Positions 22,442-30,103 of a stretch of 35,732 bases of DNA are shown piece by piece. The position numbers were made by a program, and so were the translations under genes. The DNA is taken from contig CACYSH010000010.1 in assembly GCA_902776945.1 (NCBI GenBank), positions 4,580-40,311 of the forward strand, given 5' to 3'. The DNA comes from an uncultured Ruminococcus sp. (GTDB taxonomy: Bacteria > Bacillota > Clostridia > Oscillospirales > Ruminococcaceae). Position 1 is the first letter of the stretch; each line of letters begins with the position of its first letter. Under the pieces are notes generated by a model. The model was not told where the DNA came from, did no database searches, and saw only the letters and a program-made list of their open reading frames with translations.

Positions 22442-23755
22442 ATGAGATCGGGACCTTTCAATAAGTTCATCACGAAGGTGCTTGTTTCTCTCGTGATCGG
22501 ACTTCTGTTTATTATAATCGGCGGACAGCTTTACAGGTATGTCGATGACCGTCACGATACCAGCGAAGCCGTGCTTTGCAGGATAAACGAAAATATCGCT
22601 TTTGAAGGAATCGTTATCCGCGACGAAACGATCATAAGTTACAGCAGCTCGGATATTATCAGCTTTAATTACGCCGACGGCAGCAAGGTGTCGCAGGGCG
22701 ACCTTCTGGCGCAGATATTTGCAACGCCCGAAGACGCTTCCGCAAGCAGCCGCCTTGCCAAGACAGAGGCGGAGATAGAAATGCTTCAGCGTGCGCAGAA
22801 TCCCGGTACGATAGATTATGTTCAGCCGGAGTCGATAAGCCGCAGGATAGACGATAATTACAAGCAGCTCATAGCGCTCTCGAACGAAAACAGCTTCGGC
22901 ACTTTCGAGGAGCAGAAAAACAATATGACGTTTGTAATGAATATCTTCAATATCATATCGGGCATATCGAGTAACTATAACCAGCGCATAGCCGAGCTTG
23001 AAGACCGGGCGGAATGGCTGAGACAGCGGGCGGCAAGCGCGAGAGACGCTATCTACGCTTCGCAGACGGGCTATTTTGTTTCCTGCTGCGACGGCTATGA
23101 GGAGACATTGGGCAAGAACAAGGCGCTTTATCTTACAAGACCCGAGATCGAGCAGATCATAGCTCAGGCGGAGTCAAGGCGGCGCGAGGTGCCGAAAAGC
23201 TATATCGGCAAGATGTTTTCGGATTACAGCTGCTACATTGTCGGCGTTATAGATTCCGACCCGCGTGTTACCGAGGATTCGCGGCTTAAGCTATCTACCG
23301 ATTATTCCGATACGCTTTATGATGTTACGGTGGTCTCCTGCCGCGATGAGGGCGACGGAAAGTCGGTGGTGGTGTTCTCATGCGATGTTCTTGACAGCGC
23401 TCTTGCAGCGACGAGGATACATTCGATGCAGCTTATCTTCGACGAATACAACGGGATAAAAGTCCCGCGCTCGGCGATAAGGTTCCAGAACAACGACGGC
23501 GTGTACGAGAAGGGCGTTTTCGTTATTCTCGGCGAGGATATAACTTTTAAAAAAATAGATGTTATTTATGAGGGCGGCGACTTCGTTCTGTCGAGAAATA
23601 CCTCCGACGACGACAGCCTGCGCCTTTATGATCAGATTTTACTTGAGGTGGTGAACGAGGAAGATGTGCGAAAAGCCAAAGAAAAAAGCGAACAGCTCAG
23701 AGGAGTATCCGGAGATAGCGACGAATCTGAGGACGATAGTTCAGAGGATAAATGA
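22442..23755 (+). CDS. HlyD-like membrane-anchored periplasmic-adaptor-type protein
   Basis: A 437-residue protein with one N-terminal membrane helix (about 9-31), a biotinyl-lipoyl-like half (NYADGSKVSQGDLLAQIF, 76-93), charged coiled-coil stretches (about 100-120 and 180-220) and a C-terminal barrel region (KVPRSAIRFQNNDGVYEKGVFVI). The C-terminus is acidic and Ser-rich. AAAAGGAAA precedes the ATG. No transporter gene is adjacent; instead it sits at the head of the yggS-sepF-ylmH-divIVA cluster, suggesting a role at the division site or in envelope assembly rather than drug efflux. This is inference from context. Its last 92 bases overlap the frame of yggS. Confidence 0.8.
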   Translation: MRSGPFNKFITKVLVSLVIGLLFIIIGGQLYRYVDDRHDTSEAVLCRINENIAFEGIVIRDETIISYSSSDIISFNYADGSKVSQGDLLAQIFATPEDASASSRLAKTEAEIEMLQRAQNPGTIDYVQPESISRRIDDNYKQLIALSNENSFGTFEEQKNNMTFVMNIFNIISGISSNYNQRIAELEDRAEWLRQRAASARDAIYASQTGYFVSCCDGYEETLGKNKALYLTRPEIEQIIAQAESRRREVPKSYIGKMFSDYSCYIVGVIDSDPRVTEDSRLKLSTDYSDTLYDVTVVSCRDEGDGKSVVVFSCDVLDSALAATRIHSMQLIFDEYNGIKVPRSAIRFQNNDGVYEKGVFVILGEDITFKKIDVIYEGGDFVLSRNTSDDDSLRLYDQILLEVVNEEDVRKAKEKSEQLRGVSGDSDESEDDSSEDK

Positions 23756-24398
23756 GGCTAAACAGAAGTACCGCAGCCCCGATGAGGAAATACGGCTCAT
23801 GGCAGTGACAAAGACTGTCTCTCCCGAAAGGATAAATTTCGCGGTGGGAAAGGGCGTAACGCTGCTGGGCGAAAACCGCGTACAGGAGTATCTTTCCAAA
23901 AAGGACAGCTACGACAGCTCGGCGGAGGTACACTTTATAGGGCATTTGCAGACCAATAAGGTGAAGTACATCATCGACAGCGTTTCGATGATACAGTCGG
24001 TGGACAGCCTGAAGCTCGCCCGTGAGATAGACCGCCTTGCCGCAAAAGCGGGCAGGATTATGGATATTCTCATTGAAATAAATATCGGCGAGGAAGAGAC
24101 CAAGAGCGGTATCGACAGCGGTGCTATGAAGGAGCTTGCGACCGAGATACAAAGCCTTGAAAACCTGCGCCTGCGCGGGCTTATGGCTATTCCTCCTATC
24201 GGCGCTGACGAAAGCGTTTTCGAGGAGATGCACGGGCTTTACGAGGAGCTTAAGGGTATGGGCGGCGGACTGCCGCGTGCCGCGATAGATACTCTTTCAA
24301 TGGGTATGTCGGGTGATTATGAACTTGCGATAAAGCACGGCTCGAACCTGGTGAGGATAGGCTCGGCGCTTTTCGGAGCGAGAAATTACAATATATAG
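23664..24398 (+). CDS. yggS: YggS/YlmE-family PLP homeostasis protein
   Basis: A 244-residue alanine-racemase-like barrel that binds pyridoxal phosphate but has no known catalytic turnover. The PLP lysine is Lys50 in LMAVTKTV. ENRVQEYLSKK, HFIGHLQTNKVKY and LSMGMSGDYELAIKHGSNLVRIGSALFG are family blocks. The start is uncertain: ATG 23664 lies inside the upstream gene (92-base overlap) with GAGG only 3 bases away. A good AGAGGAG ribosome site occurs at about 23699, but no normal start codon follows it at the right distance in frame. The family core begins near residue 18. Confidence 0.92.
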   Translation: MCEKPKKKANSSEEYPEIATNLRTIVQRINEAKQKYRSPDEEIRLMAVTKTVSPERINFAVGKGVTLLGENRVQEYLSKKDSYDSSAEVHFIGHLQTNKVKYIIDSVSMIQSVDSLKLAREIDRLAAKAGRIMDILIEINIGEEETKSGIDSGAMKELATEIQSLENLRLRGLMAIPPIGADESVFEEMHGLYEELKGMGGGLPRAAIDTLSMGMSGDYELAIKHGSNLVRIGSALFGARNYNI

Positions 24399-24421
24399 TG
24401 TTTGATATTGAATGTTGACAG

Positions 24422-24450
24422 GCGAAAGCCGCCCGCTTTCGCAGGAGGGG
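24422..24450 (+). promoter_or_regulatory. Hairpin abutting the sepF ribosome binding site
   Basis: GCGAAAGC (24422-24429) and GCTTTCGC (24435-24442) form a perfect 8-bp stem with a 5-base loop. AGGAGGGG follows immediately at 24443. The hairpin would sit directly against the ribosome site of sepF, 10 bases before the ATG. Confidence 0.6.
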
Positions 24451-24459
24451 TTGTAAAAC

Positions 24460-25305
24460 ATGGGTTTTTTTTCAGGAATAAAGAGCATTTTCGTAGGTGA
24501 CGAGGACATCGAGGAGGAGATCTATTCTACATATAATCCTCCGAAGCCGCCCGCCGTTCCCGAAGAACAGAAGGTGGAAACCAAGCCGGAGCCGCCTGCA
24601 CCGCCCAAGTCGGCGGAGACAGTGGAATATCCCGAAAAGCGGGACGATTCGGCGACTGCAAGGCGAACGCAGAACCAGCAGCGCAGGTCGTCCATACTCG
24701 ATAAGCCTGACAGAGCGTATTCTTCGGACAGATTAGACAGAGACAGATCGGACAGGTCGTATTTGTCTGACAGGTCGGAGCGTTCGGACAGAGCGTATTT
24801 GTCTGACAGATCGGAGCGTTCGGACAGAGCATATTCGTCCGACAGATCGGAGCGTTCGGACAGGTCGTATTCGTCTGACAGATCGGAACGCTCGGAAAGG
24901 TCGTCCTCTGACAGACGCGAGAAAAGAAGCAATTCAGCCTCCGACAGGTATTCCTCCGACAGGAGTTCCGGGAGAGGCAGACATAAGGAAAGAGAGAGTG
25001 ATGTTCGTATGACACCCACAGAACAATCTTCATTTGAGCTTGTTCTTGCAAGACCCAACAATTTCAAAGAGGTATCCAAGATCGGAGAGGATATAAACGA
25101 CGGCAGAACGGTGATAATCAACTTGGAGCTTGTTAAGCAGGAGGACGCTACGAGAATACTTGACTTTATCTGGGGCGTGGCTTTTGCCAACGAGGCGGAG
25201 ATCAAGATGATGGCGCAAAAGACCTACGCTGTTATACCGCCCGGAGTAAACTTCACCGGCGTTGACCTTGTAAGCGAGCTGGAAAATAACGGCTACACCT
25301 TCTGA
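24460..25305 (+). CDS. sepF: Cell division protein SepF with Ser/Arg/Asp-repeat linker
   Basis: A 281-residue SepF, far longer than the usual ~150. Residues 1-12 (MGFFSGIKSIFV) form the amphipathic membrane-binding helix. A Pro/Glu-rich stretch (27-55) is followed by a disordered region (about 60-187). Inside it four 12-residue units at 103-150 follow the pattern SDRSERSDRAYL, flanked by more Ser-Asp-Arg. The SepF core (about 189-278; FKEVSKIGEDINDGRTVIINLE...) is normal. SepF tethers FtsZ filaments to the membrane and shapes the septum through rings. The repeat linker is a balanced polyampholyte with one Tyr in most units. It overlaps ylmH by one base; the small membrane gene ylmG often found between them is absent. 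Confidence 0.95.
   Translation: MGFFSGIKSIFVGDEDIEEEIYSTYNPPKPPAVPEEQKVETKPEPPAPPKSAETVEYPEKRDDSATARRTQNQQRRSSILDKPDRAYSSDRLDRDRSDRSYLSDRSERSDRAYLSDRSERSDRAYSSDRSERSDRSYSSDRSERSERSSSDRREKRSNSASDRYSSDRSSGRGRHKERESDVRMTPTEQSSFELVLARPNNFKEVSKIGEDINDGRTVIINLELVKQEDATRILDFIWGVAFANEAEIKMMAQKTYAVIPPGVNFTGVDLVSELENNGYTF
24766..24909 (+). repeat. 36-bp tandem repeat inside sepF (4 units)
   Basis: Units start at 24766, 24802, 24838 and 24874. The first three are nearly identical at DNA level; the fourth is degenerate. Each is a multiple of three, so copy-number change keeps the frame. The unit begins TCTGACAGRTCGGAGCG. This points to recent duplication, unlike the old synonymous divergence expected of an ancient repeat. 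Confidence 0.9.
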
Positions 25306-26087
25306 TGAGCGGAGCTTCTCTTGATTTTCTGTCGGGATCAAGCGCCGATGACAGACTTTTTGCCAGACAGTGCGCCGACAAGGTAAGGGCTGCGGAGGAC
25401 AAGTACCGCACGGGCTTTACGTTTTTTCTTACTGAGGGAAAGGCGGAGACCGCAAGGCGCGTCATGGCGGCTTTTTCCTTTGAGCGGTTCATGCTGTGGG
25501 GAGGAACAGATAGCGCCGAAAGGGTCATGCTGGGCGTTTTCGCACCTTACGACGAACCTTCGGCGGAGGCTTTTCCGATAAAGGCGCTTACGATAGGTTA
25601 CAGCGGCAGAGAGAGCATTTCTCACCGTGATATTTTAGGTTCGCTTATGGGGCTGAACATCGCAAGGGAAACGGTCGGGGATATTTACGCGGGAGAAAAA
25701 CAGGCGATAGTATTTTTGACCAATACCGCTGCGGATGAGGTTATGCGAGGGCTTGCGAAGGTCGGCAGAGAGAGCGTTTCCGTAGCGGAGGGCTTTGACC
25801 CGGATGCCGTTCCCGAAAGGGGCTACAAAGAGATAAGCGGCACCGTGTCGTCGCTCAGGGCAGACTGCGTACTTTCCCTTGCCGCACGCATTTCAAGGGC
25901 AAGGGCGGAGGAGCTGATCTCGTCGGGACTTATGACCGTGAAGGGACAAGCGGTCACAAAGACTTCGCATCGTCTGGAGGAGGGCGATACCTTTTCAGCC
26001 AGAGGGTACGGGAAATTCGTTCTCGAAAGGGTCGGCGGAAATACAAAAAAAGACAGGATTTTTATTGATGTAAAAAAGTATATTTAG
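25305..26087 (+). CDS. ylmH: S4-domain RNA-binding protein YlmH
   Basis: A 260-residue protein of the division cluster. The ATG overlaps the sepF stop (TGATG). An N-terminal domain (about 15-170) is followed by an S4 RNA-binding domain (about 183-240): LRADCVLSLAARISRARAEELISSG and VTKTSHRLEEGDTFSARGYGKF. In Bacillus, YlmH has been linked to rescue of stalled large ribosomal subunits. The location between sepF and divIVA is conserved in Firmicutes and cyanobacteria. Length is as expected. Confidence 0.93.
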   Translation: MSGASLDFLSGSSADDRLFARQCADKVRAAEDKYRTGFTFFLTEGKAETARRVMAAFSFERFMLWGGTDSAERVMLGVFAPYDEPSAEAFPIKALTIGYSGRESISHRDILGSLMGLNIARETVGDIYAGEKQAIVFLTNTAADEVMRGLAKVGRESVSVAEGFDPDAVPERGYKEISGTVSSLRADCVLSLAARISRARAEELISSGLMTVKGQAVTKTSHRLEEGDTFSARGYGKFVLERVGGNTKKDRIFIDVKKYI

Positions 26088-26100
26088 GAGGATGAGCAGA

Positions 26101-26982
26101 ATGTTAGAGCCAGAGGCTATAAGAAATACAAGATTCAGTCAGGCAAAAAACGGCTTTAACCCTACGGAGGTAATAGACTTTCTTGAAGATATTGCCAACG
26201 AGATCCAGGCTATGATCGACGAAAAAGCCGAGACCGACGAGAAATTGAAAATGCTGTATGATAAGGTGAACCAGTACCGCGAGGACGAGGACGCTATCAA
26301 GCAGGCTATGATATACGCGCAGAAGGAAGCTAATAAGGTTCTTAAAGAAGCTAAGTCAAAGGCAAGGGATATGCTGGACGCTGCAAAGACCGAAGAAATT
26401 CGTATCCGCGAGCAGAGCGCCGCCGAGTGCGAGCGCATCGTGAACGAGCATAAGGAAGAGTGCGACAGGATAATCAAGGAACAGACCGAAGGCACAAAGC
26501 AGGAGATAGCGCGTATCCAGGATAATTACGAGGATGAAAAGGCAAAGCTCGACAAGCTCAGGGCGGAGACTACCTACTTCAAGAGCGAGCTTATCGACCT
26601 CTACACCAAGCAGCTCGCACTGCTCACGGAAATGCCCGAAATGCCCGAAAAGGAGCTTGCCGATTACGAGGCGAGCGCCAGTGCCGAGTATTATGAGGAC
26701 GATGAATACTATGAGGAACGCCCTGCGGAAGAGGGCGGCGAATACTACAACAACGACGGAAAAGGGTATTACGACGGTCAGAACGATTATTACGACGACG
26801 AAGCTACCCAGTATTACGAGGATACCCCCGAGCCGCAGCTTACCGAAGAACAGCTGGCGCATCAGTCGGAGGAGGAGCGCATGGAACGCGCACTTGACAC
26901 GCATTCCTTTGACCCTGTAATACCAAAGGTAGACCCTTCGACGCTCCAGTTCGGCAACAATACGTTACCCGACCGACGCTAA
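26101..26982 (+). CDS. divIVA: DivIVA-family cell division protein with Tyr-rich acidic tail
   Basis: A 293-residue protein. AGGAGG (26086-26091) directly touches an ATG at 26092, so the workable start is the second in-frame ATG at 26101, nine bases from the ribosome site. Residues 1-55 form the DivIVA membrane-curvature domain (IRNTRFSQAKNGFNPTEVIDFLEDI). A long coiled coil spans about 60-170. The tail from about 189 to 240 is Asp/Glu-rich and holds six Tyr-Tyr pairs (197, 203, 215, 223, 230, 238). DivIVA marks poles and septa. The YY tail is not part of the usual family and looks disordered. Confidence 0.93.
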   Translation: MLEPEAIRNTRFSQAKNGFNPTEVIDFLEDIANEIQAMIDEKAETDEKLKMLYDKVNQYREDEDAIKQAMIYAQKEANKVLKEAKSKARDMLDAAKTEEIRIREQSAAECERIVNEHKEECDRIIKEQTEGTKQEIARIQDNYEDEKAKLDKLRAETTYFKSELIDLYTKQLALLTEMPEMPEKELADYEASASAEYYEDDEYYEERPAEEGGEYYNNDGKGYYDGQNDYYDDEATQYYEDTPEPQLTEEQLAHQSEEERMERALDTHSFDPVIPKVDPSTLQFGNNTLPDRR

Positions 26983-26991
26983 AGAGCATAT

Positions 26992-27513
26992 ATGTTTATA
27001 ATTTCGCTGATAATCGCAGTTGTTTCGGTGATAGCCGATCAGCTGATAAAATATATAGTCAATAATTCAATTGAGCTGAACGGCAGCGTGAGCTTTATCC
27101 CGCACGTTCTGAGTTTAACGCATATCCGCAACAAGGGCGCGGCGTGGAGCATCATGGAGGGGCAGACATGGTTCCTTGTGCTTATGCCGATCGTCGTTAT
27201 TGGGATAGCGTTGGTGTATATGTACAAAAATCGGGACGGTTCAAAGCTCATGCTGGTGTCGCTTTCGCTTGTAATGGGCGGCGGCGTGGGAAATCTGATC
27301 GACAGGGTGCGTATGCACGAGGTCATAGACTATCTCAAATGCGAGCTGTTCAGCTTTCCTATTTTCAACCTTGCGGACATCTGCGTGGTTGTCGGGGCGG
27401 CGATGTTCTGCTTTTATATGATATTTGTCGAGGGCAGAAAGACCGCTTCGGAGCAGCCGTCCGGGAACGCGCCCGCCGCAGCAGCGGCAGAAGAAAAAGC
27501 CGATGAGCGGTGA
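26992..27513 (+). CDS. lspA: Lipoprotein signal peptidase LspA
   Basis: A 173-residue membrane aspartic protease that removes signal peptides of diacylglyceryl-lipoproteins. Four membrane helices are visible. Catalytic residues are Asp104 (GNLIDRV) and Asp129 (FNLADICV), with the conserved NKGAAWS motif. A soluble Ala-rich tail (about 150-173) is longer than usual. The gene begins 9 bases after divIVA and overlaps rluD by 11 bases. The ribosome site is weak, so it may be coupled to divIVA translation. Confidence 0.97.
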   Translation: MFIISLIIAVVSVIADQLIKYIVNNSIELNGSVSFIPHVLSLTHIRNKGAAWSIMEGQTWFLVLMPIVVIGIALVYMYKNRDGSKLMLVSLSLVMGGGVGNLIDRVRMHEVIDYLKCELFSFPIFNLADICVVVGAAMFCFYMIFVEGRKTASEQPSGNAPAAAAAEEKADER

Positions 27514-28414
27514 GGTCTTTGAGCTGACTGTCTCGGAGCAGTCGGCGGGAATGAGAGCCGACAAGTGGCTTGCCGTGCAGCTGCCCGAGCTTTCGCGGTC
27601 GCGGGTAGAAGCGCTTATCTCCGACGGAAAGGTGCTGTTAAACGGCGGCAGGTTCAAGAAAAGCGCGAAGGTATCTGAGGGCGACTGCGTTTATTTCGAG
27701 CTGCCCGAGCCTGAGCCGCTCGATGTGCTGCCGCAGGAGATACCGATAAAGATAGTTTACGAGGACGACGAGCTGCTTGTTGTGGACAAGCCGAAGGGCA
27801 TGGTAGTCCACCCCGCGCCGGGCAATCCCGACGGTACGCTGGTGAACGCGCTGCTGTACCATTGCGGCGGGCGGCTTTCTTCAATAAACGGCGTTATACG
27901 TCCGGGAATAGTCCACCGCATAGACAAGCTGACGAGCGGTCTGCTTATGGTCGCCAAGACCGATTCGGCACACCGCTGTCTTGCGGAGCAGATAAAAGAG
28001 CATTCGTTCACCCGCGAATACCGTGCGGTGGTCTGCGGCAGCTTCGACCCCGAAAACGGCACAATAAACGCGCCTGTCGGCAGGAGCAAGTATGACCGCA
28101 AAAAGATGTGCGTTACGGAGCTTAATTCAAAGCCCGCCGTCACGCATTACCGCACTCTCGAACGCTTTGCGAGGTATTCGCTTGTGAGCTTCACGCTCGA
28201 AACGGGGCGCACGCATCAGATAAGGGTTCACAGCGCGTACAAGGGACACCCTGTTCTCGGTGACGAGGTTTACGGCAAAGCGTACAAAAATCTGGACGGG
28301 CAATGCCTTCACGCCATGCGGGTAGGCTTTGTTCACCCGAACGGGAAATATATGGAATTTGAAAGCCCTCTGCCGGAATACTTTGAAAAAGTGCTGGCGG
28401 GGCTGCGTAAATAA
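27503..28414 (+). CDS. rluD: 23S rRNA pseudouridine synthase, RluD-type
   Basis: A 303-residue enzyme with an N-terminal S4 domain (about 16-70; MRADKWLAVQLPELSRSRVEALISDG) and a TruB/RluD catalytic domain. The catalytic Asp141 lies in VHRIDKLTSGLL. GRTHQIRVHSAYKGHPVLGD is the conserved C-terminal block. I chose ATG 27503 because it starts the standard family N-terminus and couples to lspA; an upstream frame inside lspA reads as an Arg/Pro-rich shadow. Adjacent lspA-rluD order is common in bacteria. Confidence 0.95.
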   Translation: MSGEVFELTVSEQSAGMRADKWLAVQLPELSRSRVEALISDGKVLLNGGRFKKSAKVSEGDCVYFELPEPEPLDVLPQEIPIKIVYEDDELLVVDKPKGMVVHPAPGNPDGTLVNALLYHCGGRLSSINGVIRPGIVHRIDKLTSGLLMVAKTDSAHRCLAEQIKEHSFTREYRAVVCGSFDPENGTINAPVGRSKYDRKKMCVTELNSKPAVTHYRTLERFARYSLVSFTLETGRTHQIRVHSAYKGHPVLGDEVYGKAYKNLDGQCLHAMRVGFVHPNGKYMEFESPLPEYFEKVLAGLRK

Positions 28415-28427
28415 CAGGAGCAAAATA

Positions 28428-28835
28428 ATGGAAAAGATATGGCAGGAGATGTACGAAGCCGCAAGAGCTGTTCTTGCTCCGCGAACGATCTCCGAATACG
28501 TTACCTGCGGCGAGGTATCGGCGGCGGTGCTGTCGAAGTCGGGGAAGATATACACGGGCGTGTGTATCGACACCTGTTCGACTTTGGGTATCTGTGCCGA
28601 AAGAAATGCCATTTTCAATATGATAACGAACGGCGAGAGCGACATCGCGAAGGTGCTGTGCATCAGTCCGAAATCGGAGGAGGGCAATGCCGGCGGAGCG
28701 CCCTGCGGTGCGTGTCGTGAGCTGATGGTTCAGCTGATGCCCGGAAGGTATCGGGACATCGAGATCATGATGGACTACAAGACGGGGCGGATAATGACGC
28801 TCGGCGAGCTTACGCCCGAATGGTGGATTAAATAA
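28428..28835 (+). CDS. Cytidine/blasticidin-type deaminase
   Basis: A 135-residue zinc deaminase starting at ATG 28428 with CAGGAG seven bases upstream. The zinc and catalytic motifs are CAE (56-58) and PCGAC (92-96): three cysteines hold zinc and Glu58 shuttles protons, as in tetrameric cytidine deaminases and blasticidin-S deaminase. The GRYRDIEIMM and LTPEWW endings are typical of small Firmicute members annotated as cytidine deaminase. Substrate is not certain: cytidine salvage or an unknown base. It follows rluD by 13 bases. Confidence 0.88.
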   Translation: MEKIWQEMYEAARAVLAPRTISEYVTCGEVSAAVLSKSGKIYTGVCIDTCSTLGICAERNAIFNMITNGESDIAKVLCISPKSEEGNAGGAPCGACRELMVQLMPGRYRDIEIMMDYKTGRIMTLGELTPEWWIK

Positions 28836-28853
28836 GAATAACGGTGATAGATT

Positions 28854-29708
28854 TTGTTTGAGGATATTTCAAAAGTACTGCTGATAACCGACATGGACGG
28901 TACGTTTCTCCCCGCAAGCAAGATCCCGAGCAGGGAAAACCTTGCGGCGGTCGAAAGGCTCATGAGCGCGGGCGGGAAGTTCTCGATAGCCACAGGGCGC
29001 AGTTTGCAGGCATCAAAGCGATATTTCGAGCAGGTGAACGTTAACTGCCCGATAATCATGTGCAACGGCGGCATGGTCTACGATCTGCACGGCAGGAAGC
29101 AGATTTATGACGTTTATCTGCCCGAAAGCGCTAAGGAGTTCGTGCGGCGGGTGCTTGAAGCCAATCCCGACGCGGGCTGCGAATGTCTGCCGATAGAGGG
29201 CGTGTACGTTCCGCAGATGACCGACATGGAACGCGCTCACTGCGAAATCTGCCGCGTTACGCCTGTTGAATGCGGTTTGGACGAGATACCCCCGAACTGG
29301 TACAAGGCGCTTTTCGCCATGAAGGAGGAAAGACTGCACGAGGTCATTGAGTTTGCCGAAAGCATAAGCGGCGATTATCCCGATGTTGACCTTGTGGTCT
29401 CCGCGCCGATATATTACGAAATGCTGCCTAAGAATATCTCGAAAGGCACAGGGCTTAAGGAGCTTGTGAAAGCCTGCGGCATGGAGGATCATACCATAGT
29501 TGCGGCGGGCGATTACAACAACGATATAGAAATGCTCGAAGCCGCCGACGTGGGGATATGCCCTTCGAACGCGGCTGACGATGTAAAGCGCATAGCCGAC
29601 GTGGTGCTTGACGTTTCCTGCGAGGAAAGCGCAATTGCGGCGGCGGTGGATTACATATTCGAGAGGGTCGGAAAACGGGGCGTAAACGAATGGCAGAGGT
29701 ATTTATAG
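28854..29708 (+). CDS. HAD-superfamily (Cof-type) phosphatase
   Basis: A 284-residue hydrolase starting at TTG 28854 after GGTGAT. Motif I is DMDGT with nucleophile Asp13 and acid/base Asp15; motif II is IATGR; motifs III/IV are the Lys near residue 195 (PKNISKGTGLKEL) and GDYNNDIEML. The cap between motifs is the type IIB (Cof) kind that dephosphorylates sugar phosphates, nucleotides or FMN. The exact substrate cannot be told from sequence. It overlaps the next small gene by 19 bases. Confidence 0.92.
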   Translation: MFEDISKVLLITDMDGTFLPASKIPSRENLAAVERLMSAGGKFSIATGRSLQASKRYFEQVNVNCPIIMCNGGMVYDLHGRKQIYDVYLPESAKEFVRRVLEANPDAGCECLPIEGVYVPQMTDMERAHCEICRVTPVECGLDEIPPNWYKALFAMKEERLHEVIEFAESISGDYPDVDLVVSAPIYYEMLPKNISKGTGLKELVKACGMEDHTIVAAGDYNNDIEMLEAADVGICPSNAADDVKRIADVVLDVSCEESAIAAAVDYIFERVGKRGVNEWQRYL

Positions 29709-30040
29709 CAAAGGACGCAAGCACGGTAAAGTATATTCCCGAAATACGCCGCTTTGACAGCTCTCTTTCAATAGGCGAAATAAAAAGCCGCATTGAGAAC
29801 GGAACGGCGGTCTTTTCAAAGGAGCTTATCACGAGCGAGGATCTATATTACGAAGATGTTTACGGCACCGATGAATATACGAGAAACATGATGTTTTTCT
29901 CGCTTATAGAAAGACTTATCGGCATGGGCGCGGAGCTTAAAATCACCGAAGAAGGCAGAGAAATAACCCCCGACGAGCTGAAACGCGAGATAATGCGTAT
30001 TAAAGAAATTTCGGACGAAACGGAAATGTTTCCCGACTAA
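29690..30040 (+). CDS. Small protein of unknown function
   Basis: A 116-residue soluble, acidic protein that I do not recognise. ATG 29690 lies inside the end of the HAD gene (19-base overlap) after GGGGCG, suggesting coupling. It has no Cys cluster, signal peptide or membrane helix. A helix-rich pattern with alternating charged residues is visible (TRNMMFFSLIERLIGMGAEL). The frame is long relative to chance and its codon usage fits the neighbourhood, so it is probably real. Confidence 0.7.
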   Translation: MAEVFIAKDASTVKYIPEIRRFDSSLSIGEIKSRIENGTAVFSKELITSEDLYYEDVYGTDEYTRNMMFFSLIERLIGMGAELKITEEGREITPDELKREIMRIKEISDETEMFPD

Positions 30041-30063
30041 AAAACGACAACAGGCGGCTGTCT

Positions 30064-30082
30064 TATGATAGCTGTTATCATA
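30064..30082 (+). promoter_or_regulatory. Small perfect hairpin in the leader of the transketolase gene
   Basis: TATGATA (30064-30070) and TATCATA (30076-30082) are perfectly complementary with a GCTGT loop, followed by only four T and then the GGAGG ribosome site at 30090. It may be a weak terminator for the upstream cluster or a leader hairpin of the transketolase genes. Confidence 0.4.
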
Positions 30083-30103
30083 TTTTCATGGAGGTAGAAA
30101 ACT

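Noticed and set aside
24766-24909. 36-bp repeats resembling the repeat length of a CRISPR array
   Set aside because: The units are directly adjacent without spacers, lie in frame inside sepF and encode a regular 12-residue peptide.
26092-26094. First ATG as start of divIVA
   Set aside because: It directly touches the AGGAGG ribosome site, leaving no spacing; the ATG at 26101 has the proper nine-base distance.
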